The notes beneath the pieces are model-generated. The model did not search any database, was not told the origin of the DNA, and worked only from the letters and a program-made list of their open reading frames with translations. Below are positions 22,728 through 32,727 of a DNA stretch of 64,000 bases, in pieces. Each line of letters begins with the position of its first letter. Positions within the stretch are counted from its first letter, which is position 1. Source of the stretch: Rhabditoides inermis (taxonomy: Eukaryota > Nematoda > Chromadorea > Rhabditida > Rhabditidae). A program made the position numbers and the translations under genes. The DNA lies in NCBI GenBank assembly GCA_963966185.1, contig CAWZYM010000093.1:7501-71500 (forward strand), written 5' to 3'.

Positions 22728-22809
22728 TGATCAGAGTGGGATTCGAACCCACGCCTCCGAAGAGACTGGTGCCTTAAACCAGCGCCTTAGACCGCTCGGC
22801 CATCTGACC
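22728..22809 (-). tRNA. tRNA-Leu(AAG), unit A10
   Basis: Consensus. Confidence 0.95.
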
Positions 22810-22954
22810 ACGCTCCGTTTTGCTCTAATATCGGAACATTTCACGGCACGGAGTGAGCCAGCCGGGTTCGTTGGTCACGTAATAGCGGTCGTCAAAGTGC
22901 TCATTTTTCAAAACAAATTACAAATCTTTGACATACTATAAAAAATGTCAACTC

Positions 22955-23073
22955 GCTTACGTTCATAGCTTGTTGAGAATACGCCATCCCGTCTGATCTG
23001 GCAAGTCAAGCAGCAACGCGCTCGGATAGTACCTAGATCGGAGACGGCTTGGGAATACCGAGTAATGCAAGCA
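22955..23073 (+). rRNA. 5S rRNA, unit A11
   Basis: Helix II U·G variant. Confidence 0.88.
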
Positions 23074-23122
23074 CGTTTTGCAAAACGAAATTCGATAATC
23101 GTGATTCAGAAAACAAAAGATT

Positions 23123-23194
23123 CTCTTCGGCCGGGAATTGAACACGGGTCTCGCATGTGACAGACGCGGATACTAACCACTATACTACCGAAGA
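23123..23194 (-). tRNA. tRNA-Asp(GTC), unit A11, variant
   Basis: T-stem U·C mismatch. Confidence 0.9.
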
Positions 23195-23313
23195 CATGTG
23201 GGGAGACAGTTGTGATGCGTTGGTGAGAGCAACACTGAATACGCTGCGATATCAAGACCGTGAAGCGTCGCGCATCCGTTCAGTTCAAAATGAGCGTTCG
23301 CACGCAAAAATAA

Positions 23314-23386
23314 CGCTCCCGGGAAGGTTCGAACTTCCGACCTTTCGGTTAACAGCCGAACGCGCTGCCGATTGCGCCACGGAAGC
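23314..23386 (-). tRNA. tRNA-Asn(GTT), unit A11
   Basis: Consensus. Confidence 0.95.
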
Positions 23387-23462
23387 ACCGCTGTTTGTGA
23401 GAGACACTCCAATGAACATTGCCAGACATACGAAAACTGATGCAAAAAATAAACAAAAGATC

Positions 23463-23544
23463 TGATCAGAGTGGGATTCGAACCCACGCCTCCGAAGAGA
23501 CTGGTGCCTTAAACCAGCGCCTTAGACCGCTCGGCCATCTGACC
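23463..23544 (-). tRNA. tRNA-Leu(AAG), unit A11
   Basis: Consensus. Confidence 0.95.
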
Positions 23545-23690
23545 ACGCTCCGTTTTGCTCTACTATCGGAACATCTCACGGCACGGAGTGAGCCAGCCGG
23601 GTTCGTTGGTCACGTAATAGCGGTCGTCAAAGTGCTCATTTTTCAAAACAAATTACAAATCTTTGACATACTATAAAAAAATGTCAACTC

Positions 23691-23809
23691 GCTTACGTTC
23701 ATAGCTTGTTGAGAATACGCCATCCCGTCTAATCTGGCAAGTCAAGCAACAACGCGCTCGGATAGTACCTAGATCGGAGACGGCTTGGGAATACCGAGTA
23801 ATGCAAGCA
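23691..23809 (+). rRNA. 5S rRNA, unit A12
   Basis: CGTCTAATC variant. Confidence 0.86.
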
Positions 23810-23858
23810 CGTTTTGCAAAACGAAATTCGATAATCGTGATTCAGAAAACAAAAGATT

Positions 23859-23930
23859 CTCTTCGGCCGGGAATTGAACCCGGGTCTCGCATGTGACAGA
23901 CGCGGATACTAACCACTATACTACCGAAGA
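23859..23930 (-). tRNA. tRNA-Asp(GTC), unit A12
   Basis: Consensus. Confidence 0.95.
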
Positions 23931-24049
23931 CATGTGGGGAGACAGTTGTGATGCGTTGGTGAGAGCAACGCTGAATACGCTGCGATATCAAGACCGTGAA
24001 GCGTCGCGCATCCGTTCAGTTCAAAATGAGCGTTTGCACGCAAAAATAA

Positions 24050-24122
24050 CGCTCCCGGGAAGGTTCGAACTGCCGACCTTTCGGTTAACAGCCGAACGCG
24101 CTGCCGATTGCGCCACGGAAGC
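24050..24122 (-). tRNA. tRNA-Asn(GTT), unit A12, variant
   Basis: T-stem C·U mismatch. Confidence 0.9.
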
Positions 24123-24198
24123 ACCGCTGTTTGTGAGAGACACTCCAATGAACATTGCCAGACATACGAAAACTGATGCAAAAAATAAACAAAAGATC

Positions 24199-24280
24199 TG
24201 ATCAGAGTGGGATTCGAACCCACGCCTCCGAAGAGACTGGTGCCTTAAACCAGCGCCTTAGACCGCTCGGCCATCTGACC
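24199..24280 (-). tRNA. tRNA-Leu(AAG), unit A12
   Basis: Consensus. Confidence 0.95.
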
Positions 24281-24425
24281 ACGCTCCGTTTTGCTCTACT
24301 ATCGGAACATCTCACGGCACGGAGTGAGCCAGCCGGGTTCGTTGGTCACGTAATAGCGGTCGTCAAAGTGCTCATTTTTCAAAACAAATTACAAATCTTT
24401 GACATACTATAAAAAATGTCAACTC

Positions 24426-24544
24426 GCTTACGTTCATAGCTTGTTGAGAATACGCCATCCCGTCTGATCTGGCAAGTCAAGCAACAACGCGCTCGGATAG
24501 TACCTAGATCGGAGACGGCTTGGGAATACCGAGTAATGCAAACA
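24426..24544 (+). rRNA. 5S rRNA, unit A13
   Basis: Helix I C·A mismatch as in A7. Confidence 0.85.
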
Positions 24545-24593
24545 CGTTTTGCAAAACGAAATTCGATAATCGTGATTCAGAAAACAAAAGATT

Positions 24594-24665
24594 CTCTTCG
24601 GCCGGGAATTGAACCCGGGTCTCGCACGTGACAGACGCGGATACTAACCACTATACTACCGAAGA
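24594..24665 (-). tRNA. tRNA-Asp(GTC), unit A13, variant
   Basis: Anticodon-stem U·G as in A7. Confidence 0.92.
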
Positions 24666-24784
24666 CATGTGGGGAGACAGTTGTGATGCGTTGGTGAGAG
24701 CAACGCTGAATACGCTGCGATATCAAGACCGTGAAGCGTCGCGCATCCGTTCAGTTCAAAATGAGCGTTTGCACGCAAAAATAA

Positions 24785-24857
24785 CGCTCCCGGGAAGGTT
24801 CGAACTGCCGACCTTTCGGTTAACAGCCGAACGCGCTGCCGATTGCGCCACGGAAGC
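24785..24857 (-). tRNA. tRNA-Asn(GTT), unit A13, variant
   Basis: T-stem C·U mismatch. Confidence 0.9.
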
Positions 24858-24933
24858 ACCGCTGTTTGTGAGAGACACTCCAATGAACATTGCCAGACAT
24901 ACGAAAACTGATGCAAAAAATAAACAAAAGATC

Positions 24934-25015
24934 TGATCAGAGTGGGATTCGAACCCACGCCTCCGAAGAGACTGGTGCCTTAAACCAGCGCCTTAGACCG
25001 CTCGGCCATCTGACC
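24934..25015 (-). tRNA. tRNA-Leu(AAG), unit A13
   Basis: Consensus. Confidence 0.95.
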
Positions 25016-25160
25016 ACGCTCCGTTTTGCTCTAATATCGGAACATCTCACGGCACGGAGTGAGCCAGCCGGCTTCGTTGGTCACGTAATAGCGGTCGTCA
25101 AAGTGCTCATTTTTCAAAACAAATTACAAATCTTTGACATACTATAAAAAATGTCAACTC

Positions 25161-25279
25161 GCTTACGTTCATAGCTTGTTGAGAATACGCCATCCCGTCT
25201 GATCTGGCAAGTCAAGCAACAACGCGCTCGGATAGTACCTAGATCGGAGACGGCTTGGGAATACCGAGTAATGCAAGCA
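25161..25279 (+). rRNA. 5S rRNA, unit A14
   Basis: Consensus. Confidence 0.88.
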
Positions 25280-25328
25280 CGTTTTGCAAAACGAAATTCG
25301 ATAATCGTGATTCAGAAAACAAAAGATT

Positions 25329-25400
25329 CTCTTCGGCCGGGAATTAAACCCGGGTCTCGCATGTGACAGACGCGGATACTAACCACTATACTACCGAAGA
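25329..25400 (-). tRNA. tRNA-Asp(GTC), unit A14, variant
   Basis: C56 changed to U, as in A8. Confidence 0.8.
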
Positions 25401-25519
25401 CATGTGGGGAGGCAGTTGTGATGCGTTGGTGAGAGCAACACTGAATACGCTGCGATATTAAAAATGTGAAGCGTCGCGCATCCGTTCAGTTCAAAATGAG
25501 CGTTCGCACGCAAAAATAA

Positions 25520-25592
25520 CGCTCCCGGGAAGGTTCGAACTTCCGACCTTTCGGTTAACAGACGAACGCGCTGCCGATTGCGCCACGGAAGC
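25520..25592 (-). tRNA. tRNA-Asn(GTT), unit A14, variant
   Basis: Anticodon-stem mismatch, as in A8. Confidence 0.85.
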
Positions 25593-25668
25593 ACCGCTGT
25601 TTGTGAGAGACACTCCAATGAACATTGCCAGACATACGAAAACTGATGCAAAAAATAAACAAAAGATC

Positions 25669-25750
25669 TGATCAGAGTGGGATTCGAACCCACGCCTCCG
25701 AAGAGACTGGTGCCTTAAACCAGCGCCTTAGACCGCTCGGCCATCTGACC
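25669..25750 (-). tRNA. tRNA-Leu(AAG), unit A14
   Basis: Consensus; the spacer beyond has a 9-bp deletion at about 25833. Confidence 0.95.
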
Positions 25751-25887
25751 ACGCTCCGTTTTGCTCTAATATCGGAACATTTCACGGCACGGAGTGAGCC
25801 AGCCGGGTTCGTTGGTCACGTAATAGCGGTCGTCATTTTTCAAAACAAATTACAAATCTTTGACATACTATAAAAAAATGTCAACTC

Positions 25888-26006
25888 GCTTACGTTCATA
25901 GCTTGTTGAGAATACGCCATCCCGTCTGATCTGGCAAGTCAAGCAACAACGCGCTCGGATAGTACCTAGATCGGAGACGGCTTGGGAATACCGAGTAATG
26001 CAAGCA
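25888..26006 (+). rRNA. 5S rRNA, unit A15
   Basis: Consensus. Confidence 0.88.
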
Positions 26007-26055
26007 CGTTTTGCAAAACGAAATTCGATAATCGTGATTCAGAAAACAAAAGATT

Positions 26056-26127
26056 CTCTTCGGCCGGGAATTGAACCCGGGTCTCGCATGTGACAGACGC
26101 GGATACTAACCACTATACTACCGAAGA
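26056..26127 (-). tRNA. tRNA-Asp(GTC), unit A15
   Basis: Consensus. Confidence 0.95.
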
Positions 26128-26246
26128 CATGTGGGGAGACAGTTGTGATGCGTTGGTGAGAGCAACGCTGAATACGCTGCGATATCAAGACCGTGAAGCG
26201 TCGCGCATCCGTTCAGTTCAAAATGAGCGTTCGCACGCAAAAATAA

Positions 26247-26319
26247 CGCTCCCGGGAAGGTTCGAACTTCCGACCTTTCGGTTAACAGCCGAACGCGCTG
26301 CCGATTGCGCCACGGAAGC
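26247..26319 (-). tRNA. tRNA-Asn(GTT), unit A15
   Basis: Consensus. Confidence 0.95.
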
Positions 26320-26395
26320 ACCGCTGTTTGTGAGAGACACTCCAATGAACATTGCCAGACATACGAAAACTGATTCAAAAAATAAACAAAAGATC

Positions 26396-26477
26396 TGATC
26401 AGAGTGGGATTCGAACCCACGCCTCCGAAGAGACTGGTGCCTTAAACCAGCGCCTTAGACCGCTCGGCCATCTGACC
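26396..26477 (-). tRNA. tRNA-Leu(AAG), unit A15
   Basis: Consensus. Confidence 0.95.
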
Positions 26478-26622
26478 ACGCTCCGTTTTGCTCTAATATC
26501 GGAACATCTCACGGCACGGAGTGAGCCAGCCGGGTTCGTTGGTCACGTAATAGCGGTCGTCAAAGTGCTCATTTTTCAAAACAAATTACAAATCTTTGAC
26601 ATACTATAAAAAATGTCAACTC

Positions 26623-26741
26623 GCTTACGTTCATAGCTTGTTGAGAATACGCCATCCCGTCTGATCTGGCAAGTCAAGCAACAACGCGCTCGGATAGTAC
26701 CTAGATCGGAGACGGCTTGGGAATACCGAGTAATGCAAGCA
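26623..26741 (+). rRNA. 5S rRNA, unit A16
   Basis: Consensus. Confidence 0.88.
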
Positions 26742-26790
26742 CGTTTTGCAAAACGAAATTCGATAATCGTGATTCAGAATACAAAAGATT

Positions 26791-26862
26791 CTCTTCGGCC
26801 GGGAATTGAACCCGGGTCTCGCATGTGACAGACGCGGATACTAACCACTATACTACCGAAGA
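26791..26862 (-). tRNA. tRNA-Asp(GTC), unit A16
   Basis: Consensus. Confidence 0.95.
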
Positions 26863-26981
26863 CATGTGGGGAGACAGTTGTGATGCGTTGGTGAGAGCAA
26901 CGCTGAATACGCTGCGATATCAAGACCGTGAAGCGTCGCGCATCCGTTCAGTTCAAAATGAGCGTTTGCACGCAAAAATAA

Positions 26982-27054
26982 CGCTCCCGGGAAGGTTCGA
27001 ACTGCCGACCTTTCGGTTAACAGCCGAACGCGCTGCCGATTGCGCCACGGAAGC
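26982..27054 (-). tRNA. tRNA-Asn(GTT), unit A16, variant
   Basis: T-stem C·U mismatch. Confidence 0.9.
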
Positions 27055-27130
27055 ACCGCTGTTTGTGAGAGACACTCCAATGAACATTGCCAGACATACG
27101 AAAACTGATGCAAAAAATAAACAAAAGATC

Positions 27131-27212
27131 TGATCAGAGTGGGATTCGAACCCACGCCTCCGAAGAGACTGGTGCCTTAAACCAGCGCCTTAGACCGCTC
27201 GGCCATCTGACC
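27131..27212 (-). tRNA. tRNA-Leu(AAG), unit A16
   Basis: Consensus; the spacer beyond (27305-27355) is B-type. Confidence 0.95.
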
Positions 27213-27357
27213 ACGCTCCGTTTTGCTCTACTATCGGAACATCTCACGGCACGGAGTGAGCCAGCCGGGTTCGTTGGTCACGTAATAGCGGTCGTCAAAG
27301 TGCTCATTTTTTCACACAAATCACAAATCCTTGACATACATTTGAAAATGTAAACTC

Positions 27358-27476
27358 GCTTACGTTCATAGCTTGTTGAGAATACGCCATCCCGTCTGAT
27401 CTGGCAAGTCAAGCAACAACGCGCTCGGATAGTACCTAGATCGGAGACGGCTTGGGAATACCGAGTAATGCAAGCA
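27358..27476 (+). rRNA. 5S rRNA, unit A17
   Basis: Consensus, preceded by a B-type 5' flank. Confidence 0.88.
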
Positions 27477-27525
27477 CGTTTTGCAAAACGAAATTCGATA
27501 ATCGTGATTCAGAAAACAAAAGATT

Positions 27526-27597
27526 CTCTTCGGCCGGGAATTGAACCCGGGTCTCGCATGTGACAGACGCGGATACTAACCACTATACTACCGAAGA
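27526..27597 (-). tRNA. tRNA-Asp(GTC), unit A17
   Basis: Consensus. Confidence 0.95.
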
Positions 27598-27716
27598 CAT
27601 GTGGGGAGAAAGTTGTGATGCGTTGGTGAGAGCAACGCTGAATACGCTGCGATATCAAGACCGTGAAGCGTCGCGCATCCGTTCAGTTCAAAATGAGCGT
27701 TTGCACGCAAAAATAA

Positions 27717-27789
27717 CGCTCCCGGGAAGGTTCGAACTGCCGACCTTTCGGTTAACAGCCGAACGCGCTGCCGATTGCGCCACGGAAGC
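27717..27789 (-). tRNA. tRNA-Asn(GTT), unit A17, variant
   Basis: T-stem C·U mismatch. Confidence 0.9.
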
Positions 27790-27865
27790 ACCGCTGTTTG
27801 TGAGAGACACTCCAATGAACATTGCCAGACATACGAAAACTGATGCAAAAAATAAACAAAAGATC

Positions 27866-27947
27866 TGATCAGAGTGGGATTCGAACCCACGCCTCCGAAG
27901 AGACTGGTGCCTTAAACCAGCGCCTTAGACCGCTCGGCCATCTGACC
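27866..27947 (-). tRNA. tRNA-Leu(AAG), unit A17
   Basis: Consensus. Confidence 0.95.
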
Positions 27948-28092
27948 ACGCTCCGTTTTGCTCTAATATCGGAACATCTCACGGCACGGAGTGAGCCAGC
28001 CGGGTTCGTTGGTCACGTAATAGCGGTCGTCAAAGTGCTCATTTTTCAAAACAAATTACAAATCTTTGACATACTATAAAAAATGTCAACTC

Positions 28093-28211
28093 GCTTACGT
28101 TCATAGCTTGTTGAGAATACGCCATCCCGTCTGATCTGGCAAGTCAAGCAACAACGCGCTCGGATAGTACCTAGATCGGAGACGGCTTGGGAATACCGAG
28201 TAATGCAAGCA
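28093..28211 (+). rRNA. 5S rRNA, unit A18
   Basis: Consensus. Confidence 0.88.
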
Positions 28212-28260
28212 CGTTTTGCAAAACGAAATTCGATAATCGTGATTCAGAAAACAAAAGATT

Positions 28261-28332
28261 CTCTTCGGCCGGGAATTGAACCCGGGTCTCGCATGTGACA
28301 GACGCGGATACTAACCACTATACTACCGAAGA
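28261..28332 (-). tRNA. tRNA-Asp(GTC), unit A18
   Basis: Consensus. Confidence 0.95.
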
Positions 28333-28451
28333 CATGTGGGGAGACAGTTGTGATGCGTTGGTGAGAGCAACGCTGAATACGCTGCGATATCAAGACCGTG
28401 AAGCGTCGCGCATCCGTTCAGTTCAAAATGAGCGTTTGCACGCAAAAATAA

Positions 28452-28524
28452 CGCTCCCGGGAAGGTTCGAACTGCCGACCTTTCGGTTAACAGCCGAACG
28501 CGCTGCCGATTGCGCCACGGAAGC
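28452..28524 (-). tRNA. tRNA-Asn(GTT), unit A18, variant
   Basis: T-stem C·U mismatch. Confidence 0.9.
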
Positions 28525-28600
28525 ACCGCTGTTTGTGAGAGACACTCCAATGAACATTGCCAGACATACGAAAACTGATGCAAAAAATAAACAAAAGATC

Positions 28601-28682
28601 TGATCAGAGTGGGATTCGAACCCACGCCTCCGAAGAGACTGGTGCCTTAAACCAGCGCCTTAGACCGCTCGGCCATCTGACC
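28601..28682 (-). tRNA. tRNA-Leu(AAG), unit A18
   Basis: Consensus. Confidence 0.95.
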
Positions 28683-28827
28683 ACGCTCCGTTTTGCTCTA
28701 CTATCGGAACATCTCACGGCACGGAGTGAGCCAGCCGGGTTCGTTGGTCACGTAATAGCGGTCGTCAAAGTGCTCATTTTTCAAAACAAATTACAAATCT
28801 TTGACATACTATAAAAAATGTCAACTC

Positions 28828-28946
28828 GCTTACGTTCATAGCTTGTTGAGAATACGCCATCCCGTCTAATCTGGCAAGTCAAGCAACAACGCGCTCGGAT
28901 AGTACCTAGATCGGAGACGGCTTGGGAATACCGAGTAATGCAAGCA
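28828..28946 (+). rRNA. 5S rRNA, unit A19
   Basis: CGTCTAATC variant. Confidence 0.86.
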
Positions 28947-28995
28947 CGTTTTGCAAAACGAAATTCGATAATCGTGATTCAGAAAACAAAAGATT

Positions 28996-29067
28996 CTCTT
29001 CGGCCGGGAATTGAACCCGGGTCTCGCATGTGACAGACGCGGATACTAACCACTATACTACCGAAGA
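28996..29067 (-). tRNA. tRNA-Asp(GTC), unit A19
   Basis: Consensus. Confidence 0.95.
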
Positions 29068-29186
29068 CATGTGGGGAGACAGTTGTGATGCGTTGGTGAG
29101 AGCAACGCTGAATACGCTGCGATATCAAGACCGTGAAGCGTCGCGCATCCGTTCAGTTCAAAATGAGCGTTTGCACGCAAAAATAA

Positions 29187-29259
29187 CGCTCCCGGGAAGG
29201 TTCGAACTGCCGACCTTTCGGTTAACAGCCGAACGCGCTGCCGATTGCGCCACGGAAGC
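29187..29259 (-). tRNA. tRNA-Asn(GTT), unit A19, variant
   Basis: T-stem C·U mismatch. Confidence 0.9.
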
Positions 29260-29335
29260 ACCGCTGTTTGTCAGAGACACTCCAATGAACATTGCCAGAC
29301 ATACGAAAACTGATGCAAAAAATAAACAAAAGATC

Positions 29336-29417
29336 TGATCAGAGTGGGATTCGAACCCACGCCTCCGAAGAGACTGGTGCCTTAAACCAGCGCCTTAGAC
29401 CGCTCGGCCATCTGACC
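29336..29417 (-). tRNA. tRNA-Leu(AAG), unit A19
   Basis: Consensus; the 9-bp spacer deletion seen after A14 recurs at about 29499. Confidence 0.95.
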
Positions 29418-29554
29418 ACGCTCCGTTTTGCTCTAATATCGGAACATTTCACGGCACGGAGTGAGCCAGCCGGGTTCGTTGGTCACGTAATAGCGGTCGT
29501 CATTTTTCAAAACAAATTACAAATCTTTGACATACTATAAAAAAATGTCAACTC

Positions 29555-29673
29555 GCTTACGTTCATAGCTTGTTGAGAATACGCCATCCCGTCTGATCTG
29601 GCAAGTCAAGCAACAACTCGCTCGGATAGTACCTAGATCGGAGACGGCTTGGGAATACCGAGTAATGCAAGCA
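29555..29673 (+). rRNA. 5S rRNA, unit A20
   Basis: One G-to-T after helix II (ACTCGCTCGG); the terminator palindrome is one A shorter. Confidence 0.86.
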
Positions 29674-29721
29674 CGTTTTGCAAACGAAATTCGATAATCG
29701 TGATTCAGAAAACAAAAGATT

Positions 29722-29793
29722 CTCTTCGGCCGGGAATTGAACCCGGGTCTCGCATGTGACAGACGCGGATACTAACCACTATACTACCGAAGA
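29722..29793 (-). tRNA. tRNA-Asp(GTC), unit A20
   Basis: Consensus. Confidence 0.95.
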
Positions 29794-29912
29794 CATGTGG
29801 GGAGACAGTTGTGATGCGTTGGTGAGAGCAACGCTGAATACGCTGCGATATCAAGACCGTGAAGCGTCGCGCATCCGTTCAGTTCAAAATGAGCGTTCGC
29901 ACGCAAAAATAA

Positions 29913-29985
29913 CGCTCCCGGGAAGGTTCGAACTTCCGACCTTTCGGTTAACAGCCGAACGCGCTGCCGATTGCGCCACGGAAGC
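29913..29985 (-). tRNA. tRNA-Asn(GTT), unit A20
   Basis: Consensus. Confidence 0.95.
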
Positions 29986-30061
29986 ACCGCTGTTTGTGAG
30001 AGACACTCCAATGAACATTGCCAGACATACGAAAACTGATTCAAAAAATAAACAAAAGATC

Positions 30062-30143
30062 TGATCAGAGTGGGATTCGAACCCACGCCTCCGAAGAGAC
30101 TGGTGCCTTAAACCAGCGCCTTAGACCGCTCGGCCATCTGACC
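30062..30143 (-). tRNA. tRNA-Leu(AAG), unit A20
   Basis: Consensus; last A-type spacer follows. Confidence 0.95.
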
Positions 30144-30288
30144 ACGCTCCGTTTTGCTCTAATATCGGAACATCTCACGGCACGGAGTGAGCCAGCCGGG
30201 TTCGTTGGTCACGTAATAGCGGTCGTCAAAGTGCTCATTTTTCAAAACAAATTACAAATCTTTGACATACTATAAAAAATGTCAACTC

Positions 30289-30407
30289 GCTTACGTTCAT
30301 AGCTTGTTGAGAATACGCCATCCCGTCTGATCTGGCAAGTCAAGCAACAACGCGCTCGGATAGTACCTAGATCGGAGACGGCTTGGGAATACCGAGCAAT
30401 GCAAGCA
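30289..30407 (+). rRNA. 5S rRNA, unit B1
   Basis: U-to-C next to helix I (GAGCAATGC); A-type upstream flank. Confidence 0.87.
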
Positions 30408-30456
30408 CGTTTTGCAAAACGAAATTCGATAATCGTGATTCAGAAAACAAAAGATT

Positions 30457-30528
30457 CTCTTCGGCCGGGAATTGAACCCGGGTCTCGCATGTGACAGACG
30501 CGGATACTAACCACTATACTACCGAAGA
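30457..30528 (-). tRNA. tRNA-Asp(GTC), unit B1
   Basis: Consensus. Confidence 0.95.
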
Positions 30529-30647
30529 CATGTGGGGAGGCAGTTGTGATGCGTTGGTGAGAGCAACACTGAATACGCTGCGATATTAAGACCGTGAAGC
30601 GTCGCGCATCCGTTCAGTTCAAAATAAGCGTTCGCACGCAAAAATAA

Positions 30648-30720
30648 CGCTCCCGGGAAGGTTCGAACTTCCGACCTTTCGGTTAACAGCCGAACGCGCT
30701 GCCGATTGCGCCACGGAAGC
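30648..30720 (-). tRNA. tRNA-Asn(GTT), unit B1
   Basis: Consensus. Confidence 0.95.
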
Positions 30721-30794
30721 ACCGCTTTTTTGAGAGACACTCCAATGAACATTGCCAGACATACGAAAACTGATGCAAAAATAAACAAAAGATC

Positions 30795-30876
30795 TGATCA
30801 GAGTGGGATTCGAACCCACGCCTCCGAAGAGACTGGTGCCTTAAACCAGCGCCTTAGACCGCTCGGCCATCTGACC
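30795..30876 (-). tRNA. tRNA-Leu(AAG), unit B1
   Basis: Consensus. Confidence 0.95.
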
Positions 30877-31021
30877 ACGCTCCGTTTTGCTCTCATATCG
30901 GAACATCCCACGGCACGGAGTGAGCCAGCCGGGTTCGTTGGCCAAGTAATAGCGGTCGTCAAAGTGCTCATTTTTTCACACAAATCACAAATCCTTGACA
31001 TACATTTGAAAATGTAAACTC

Positions 31022-31140
31022 GCTTACGTTCATAGCTTGTTGAGAATACGCCATCCCGTCTGATCTGGCAAGTCAAGCAACAACGCGCTCGGATAGTACC
31101 TAGATCGGAGACGGCTTGGGAATACCGAGTAATGCAAGCA
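31022..31140 (+). rRNA. 5S rRNA, unit B2
   Basis: Consensus; terminator palindrome reads CGTTTTACAAAACG. Confidence 0.88.
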
Positions 31141-31189
31141 CGTTTTACAAAACGAAATTCGATAATCGTGATTCAGAAAACAAAAGATT

Positions 31190-31261
31190 CTCTTCGGCCG
31201 GGAATTGAACCCGGGTCTCGCATGTGACAGACGCGGATACTAACCACTATACTACCGAAGA
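31190..31261 (-). tRNA. tRNA-Asp(GTC), unit B2
   Basis: Consensus. Confidence 0.95.
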
Positions 31262-31380
31262 CATGTGGGGAGGCAGTTGTGATGCGTTGGTGAGAGCAAC
31301 ACTGAATACGCTGCGATATTAAGACCGTGAAGCGTCGCGCATCCGTTCAGTTCAAAATAAGCGTTCGCACGCAAAAATAA

Positions 31381-31453
31381 CGCTCCCGGGAAGGTTCGAA
31401 CTTCCGACCTTTCGGTTAACAGCCGAACGCGCTGCCGATTGCGCCACGGAAGC
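31381..31453 (-). tRNA. tRNA-Asn(GTT), unit B2
   Basis: Consensus. Confidence 0.95.
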
Positions 31454-31527
31454 ACCGCTTTTTTGAGAGACACTCCAATGAACATTGCCAGACATACGAA
31501 AACTGATGCAAAAATAAACAAAAGATC

Positions 31528-31609
31528 TGATCAGAGTGGGATTCGAACCCACGCCTCCGAAGAGACTGGTGCCTTAAACCAGCGCCTTAGACCGCTCGGC
31601 CATCTGACC
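31528..31609 (-). tRNA. tRNA-Leu(AAG), unit B2
   Basis: Consensus. Confidence 0.95.
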
Positions 31610-31754
31610 ACGCTCCGTTTTGCTCTCATATCGGAACATCCCACGGCACGGAGTGAGCCAGCCGGGTTCGTTGGCCAAGTAATAGCGGTCGTCAAAGTGC
31701 TCATTTTTTCACACAAATCACAAATCCTTGACATACATTTGAAAATGTAGACTA

Positions 31755-31873
31755 GCTTACGTTCATAGCTTGTTGAGAATACGCCATCCCGTCTGATCTG
31801 GCAAGTCAAGCAACAACGCGCTCGGATAGTACCTAGATCGGAGACGGCTTGGGAATACCGAGTAATGCAAGCA
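31755..31873 (+). rRNA. 5S rRNA, unit B3
   Basis: Consensus. Confidence 0.88.
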
Positions 31874-31922
31874 CGTTTTGCAAAACGAAATTCGATAATC
31901 GTGATTCAGAAAACAAAAGATT

Positions 31923-31994
31923 CTCTTCGGCCGGGAATTGAATCCGGGTCTCGCATGTGACAGACGCGGATACTAACCACTATACTACCGAAGA
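31923..31994 (-). tRNA. tRNA-Asp(GTC), unit B3, variant
   Basis: T-stem closing pair G53-C61 is A·C (CCGGA-TTCAATT), which also touches box B. Confidence 0.82.
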
Positions 31995-32113
31995 CATGTG
32001 GGGAGGCAGTTGTGATGCGTTGGTGAGAGCAACACTGAATACGCTGCGATATTAAGACCGTGAAGCGTCGCGCATCCGTTCAGTTCAAAATAAGCGTTCG
32101 CACGCAAAAATAA

Positions 32114-32186
32114 CGCTCCCGGGAAGGTTCGAACTTCCGACCTTTCGGTTAACAGCCGAACGCGCTGCCGATTGCGCCACGGAAGC
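32114..32186 (-). tRNA. tRNA-Asn(GTT), unit B3
   Basis: Consensus. Confidence 0.95.
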
Positions 32187-32260
32187 ACCGCTTTTTTGAG
32201 AGACACTCCAATGAACATTGCCAGACATACGAAAACTGATGCAAAAATAAACAAAAGATC

Positions 32261-32342
32261 TGATCAGAGTGGGATTCGAACCCACGCCTCCGAAGAGACT
32301 GGTGCCTTAAACCAGCGCCTTAGACCGCTCGGCCATCTGACC
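32261..32342 (-). tRNA. tRNA-Leu(AAG), unit B3
   Basis: Consensus. Confidence 0.95.
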
Positions 32343-32487
32343 ACGCTCCGTTTTGCTCTCATATCGGAACATCCCACGGCACGGAGTGAGCCAGCCGGGT
32401 TCGTTGGCCAAGTAATAGCGGTCGTCAAAGTGCTCATTTTTTCACACAAATCACAAATCCTTGACATACATTTGAAAATGTAAACTC

Positions 32488-32606
32488 GCTTACGTTCATA
32501 GCTTGTTGAGAATACGCCATCCCGTCTGATCTGGCAAGTCAAGCAACAACGCGCTCGGATAGTACCTAGATCGGAGACGGCTTGGGAATACCGAGTAATG
32601 CAAGCA
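32488..32606 (+). rRNA. 5S rRNA, unit B4
   Basis: Consensus. Confidence 0.88.
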
Positions 32607-32655
32607 CGTTTTGCAAAACGAAATTCGATAATCGTGATTCAGAAAACAAAAGATT

Positions 32656-32727
32656 CTCTTCGGCCGGGAATTGAACCCGGGTCTCGCATGTGACAGACGC
32701 GGATACTAATCACTATACTACCGAAGA
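32656..32727 (-). tRNA. tRNA-Asp(GTC), unit B4, variant
   Basis: One D-loop base changed (ACTAATCACT on +). Confidence 0.88.

Larger units (their letters stand above)
15624..30288. repeat. A-type sub-array (units A1-A20)
   Basis: Period 735-736 bp (727 bp in two units that lost 9 bp of spacer at 25833 and 29499). Diagnostic marks: CAAAATGAGCG before Asn, GCTGTTTGTGAG after Asn, CTCTAATATCGG or CTCTACTATCGG after Leu, TTGGTCACGTAATAG, and TTTCAAAACAAATTACA ahead of the 5S gene. Units A8 and A14 carry some B-like bases (GGGGAGGCAG, GATATTAAA). Confidence 0.9.
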
